Source of the DNA: Mesorhizobium sp. Pch-S
GTDB taxonomy: Bacteria; Pseudomonadota; Alphaproteobacteria; Rhizobiales; Rhizobiaceae
Assembly: GCF_004136315.1 (NCBI RefSeq)
Contig: NZ_CP029562.1
Coordinates: forward strand, 5,789,501 to 5,853,500
DNA length: 64,000 nt
Direction: 5' to 3'
The notes beneath the pieces were generated by a model. The model did no database searches, was not told where the DNA came from, and saw only the letters and a list, made by a program, of their open reading frames with translations. This document shows, piece after piece, positions 62,118 through 64,000 of this stretch (positions within the stretch are counted from its first letter, which is position 1; each line of letters starts with the position of its first letter). A program made the translations under genes and the position numbers.

Positions 62118-63185
62118 TTACTGCGGCAGCTTGTCGTCCACGCCCTTGACGTAGAAATTCATGCCGAGCAGTGTCTTGTCGTCGGCAACTTCGCCGTCCT
62201 TCAGCCAGGCCGATCCATCCTGCTTGGCGACCGGACCGGTGAAGGGATTCCAGCCGTCGGCGATCTTCTTCTGAGTGGCTTCCGCCATCGCCTTCACGTC
62301 ATCCGGCATGTTGGTGTAGGGCGCCATGAAGACCGCTCCGGCCTTGATGCCTTCCCAACGATCCTCCGGCTTCCAGGTACCGTCCAGCGCCTTCTCGACG
62401 CGCTCGATGTAATACGGAGCCCAATCGTCGACGATCGCGGTGTATTGCGACTTCGGCGCGAACTTGATCATGTCCGAAGCCTGTCCGAAGCCATGCAGGC
62501 CGCGTTCCTGTGCCACCTGCAGCGGCGCCGTGGAATCGGTGTGCTGGACGATGATGTCCGCGCCCTGGTCGAACAGTGCCTTGGCTGCGTCGGCTTCCTT
62601 GCCCGGATCGAACCAGGAGTTCACCCAGACGATCTTGGCCTTGAAGTTCGGATTGATCGACTGTGCGCCGAGCATGAAGGAATTGATGCCCATCACCACT
62701 TCCGGGATCGGGAAGGAGACGATGTAGCCGGCAACGCCGCTCTTGGACTGCTTGGCAGCGATCTGCCCCAGGATGTACCGGCCCTCATAGAAGCGGGCAT
62801 TGTAGATACCGAGGTTCGGTGCGGTCTTGTAGCCGGTGGCGTGCTCGAACTTGATGTCCGGGAACTTGCTGGCGACCTTCACTTCGGCATCCATGAAGCC
62901 GAATGAGGTGCCGAAGATGAGCTTGCAGCCCTGGCGTGCCAGACGCTCGAACGCGCGCTCGGCATCCGGGCCTTCGGCGACGTTTTCGAGATAGGCGGTC
63001 TCGACCTTGTCGCCCAGCTTCTTCTCGACCGCGAGGCGGCCCTGGTCATGCTGGTAGGAGTAGCCGAAGTCGCCCACCGGGCCGACATAGACCCAGCAGG
63101 CCTTGAACTTATCCGCGGCTTCCGCGGAGACGGCAACGGACATCGCCGCCGCCGACGTCATCAGGGCAATCAGTAGTTTTTTCAT
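62118..63185 (-). CDS. BMP-family ABC transporter substrate-binding protein
   Basis: 355 residues with a signal peptide ending SAEAA. CWVYVGPVGDFGYSYQHDQG, IFGTSFGFMDAEVKVASKFP and GVAGYIVSFPIPEVVMGINS match basic-membrane-protein (PnrA-like) binding proteins that capture nucleosides. The permease gene follows upstream on the same strand arrangement. AGAGAGGT precedes the ATG. Confidence 0.9.
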   Translation of the reverse strand: MKKLLIALMTSAAAMSVAVSAEAADKFKACWVYVGPVGDFGYSYQHDQGRLAVEKKLGDKVETAYLENVAEGPDAERAFERLARQGCKLIFGTSFGFMDAEVKVASKFPDIKFEHATGYKTAPNLGIYNARFYEGRYILGQIAAKQSKSGVAGYIVSFPIPEVVMGINSFMLGAQSINPNFKAKIVWVNSWFDPGKEADAAKALFDQGADIIVQHTDSTAPLQVAQERGLHGFGQASDMIKFAPKSQYTAIVDDWAPYYIERVEKALDGTWKPEDRWEGIKAGAVFMAPYTNMPDDVKAMAEATQKKIADGWNPFTGPVAKQDGSAWLKDGEVADDKTLLGMNFYVKGVDDKLPQ

Positions 63186-63235
63186 GATGTTACCTCTCTG
63201 GATTAACCTTGCTATGCTTGTGTTTTTTTAGGTTG

Positions 63236-64000
63236 TCAACGATCCGGAACGAAAGCCTGTCCGAGCGAGGCCGGGGTGTTCATCATGGTCAGGCGCTTGT
63301 TGCGCGAGATGATGACGAGCACGACGATGGTGGCGAGATAAGGCAGCGACGACAGGAACTGCGAGGGTATTGGTATGCCGAAAGCCTGAGCATGCAACTG
63401 GCCGATCCAGACCGCGCCGAAGATGTAGGCGCCGGCAAGTACGCGCAGCGGCCGCCAGGACGAAAACACCACCAGGGCCAGCGCGATCCAGCCGCGGCCG
63501 GCCGTCATGTTCTCCACCCATTGCGGTGTATAGACCAGCGAGAGGTGGCCGCCGGCGAGGCCGGCGCAGGCGCCGCCGAACATCACTGCCAGATAACGGT
63601 ACTTGATGACCTGGATGCCCAGCGCATGGGCCGAGGTGTGGCTGTCGCCGATCGAGCGCAGGGTGAGCCCGGTGCGGGTCTTGAACAGGAACCAGGATAC
63701 GCCGAACACCAGCGCGATCGAGATATAGAAGATCGGGTCCTGGCCGAACAGCAATCTGCCGACCACCGGCAGGTCAGTCAGCACCGGAATGTAGAGATTG
63801 GGCAGGCGTTCGCCCGGCAGGCCGACGAAGCCGGTTCCAAGCATGCCGGACAGTCCGAGCCCGAGAAGCGTCAATGACAGGCCGGTCGCGACCTGGTTGG
63901 TGGCGAGCGACAGCGTCATCACTGCGAACAGCAGCGAGAACAGCGCACCGACCACGATGGCCGCAAGAAGGCCGATCCAGGGCGAGCCAGTGAGGAGACC
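63236..64000 (-). CDS. ABC transporter permease of the BMP nucleoside system (5' end outside window)
   Basis: 255 codons are open to the window edge with no start needed inside; a GTG at 63953-63955 is internal. GDSHTSAHALGIQVIKYRYLAVMFGGACAGLAGG is the cytoplasmic loop of BPD_transp_2 permeases (YufQ-like), and several transmembrane spans are visible. It ends 50 bases before the BMP gene start on the same strand, so the order is permease then binding protein. Confidence 0.88.
   Translation of the reverse strand, partial: GLLTGSPWIGLLAAIVVGALFSLLFAVMTLSLATNQVATGLSLTLLGLGLSGMLGTGFVGLPGERLPNLYIPVLTDLPVVGRLLFGQDPIFYISIALVFGVSWFLFKTRTGLTLRSIGDSHTSAHALGIQVIKYRYLAVMFGGACAGLAGGHLSLVYTPQWVENMTAGRGWIALALVVFSSWRPLRVLAGAYIFGAVWIGQLHAQAFGIPIPSQFLSSLPYLATIVVLVIISRNKRLTMMNTPASLGQAFVPDR

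Noticed and set aside
1..64000. CRISPR arrays, insertion sequences and rRNA genes
   Set aside because: No regular repeat-spacer pattern, no transposase-like protein and no rRNA sequence were seen.

Overview
The window (about 60 percent G+C, rhizobial operon layouts, an iron-responsive TGA-N9-TCA box, many TTG/GTG starts backed by strong Shine-Dalgarno sequences) looks like the chromosome of an alphaproteobacterium of the order Hyphomicrobiales, probably near Mesorhizobium, Aminobacter or Rhizobium. The genus is inference.

Region 1 (1-9941) is a peptide or amide uptake island. Two convergent operons carry an alpha/beta hydrolase, a Tat-type solute-binding protein and a C45 Ntn hydrolase on the plus strand, and a second C45 gene, two Dpp-type permeases and a fused double ATPase on the minus strand. 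GntR regulators flank both sides; the right one has two winged-helix segments before its FCD domain. The second C45 gene has a one-base frameshift near its 5' end. Region 2 (9975-14314) is a haem/iron locus: an HmuT-like binding protein divergent from a TonB-dependent receptor and a DUF2218-SIP reductase. Region 3 (14321-29997) is ordinary chromosome: small secreted and membrane proteins, LysR/tautomerase, GNAT and NUDIX genes, glutathione peroxidase, the tmk-holB-metG-tatD-MBL run, a PBP5-like protein lacking two of its three catalytic motifs, RlpA, PhzF, an epoxide hydrolase with its LysR regulator, and a nucleotidyltransferase.

Region 4 (30078-59604) is a complete-looking 29.5-kb temperate siphovirus-type prophage in a tRNA-Ser(UGA) gene, bounded by a perfect 40-bp repeat. 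The order is integrase and control genes, a replication gene with iteron-like palindromes, a run of tiny overlapping genes, a tRNA-like element, HNH, terminase, fused protease-capsid, portal (frameshifted), head-tail connectors, tail tube, chaperones, tape measure, tail tip and fibre, then a GH19-like endolysin, holin-like protein and overlapping spanins. Two places depart from the lytic programme: a minus-strand membrane-protein gene wedged between tail chaperone and tape measure, and a right-end cargo block. The cargo block has a roughly 400-nt chain of hairpins with recurrent identical loops (a candidate undescribed structured RNA), an acidic LGW-repeat protein and small exported proteins. 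The att core covers the 5' half of the tRNA, so the phage rather than the host now supplies the region upstream of the intact tRNA; the apparent host tRNA promoter is stranded at attR.

Region 5 (59605-64000) returns to chromosome: a TerC/YjbE membrane protein, rimO, and a BMP-type nucleoside ABC transporter (binding protein plus a permease running off the window).

Both frameshifts (8.85 kb and 41.60 kb) are single-base losses in GC-rich runs, so sequencing error must be excluded before calling either gene dead.
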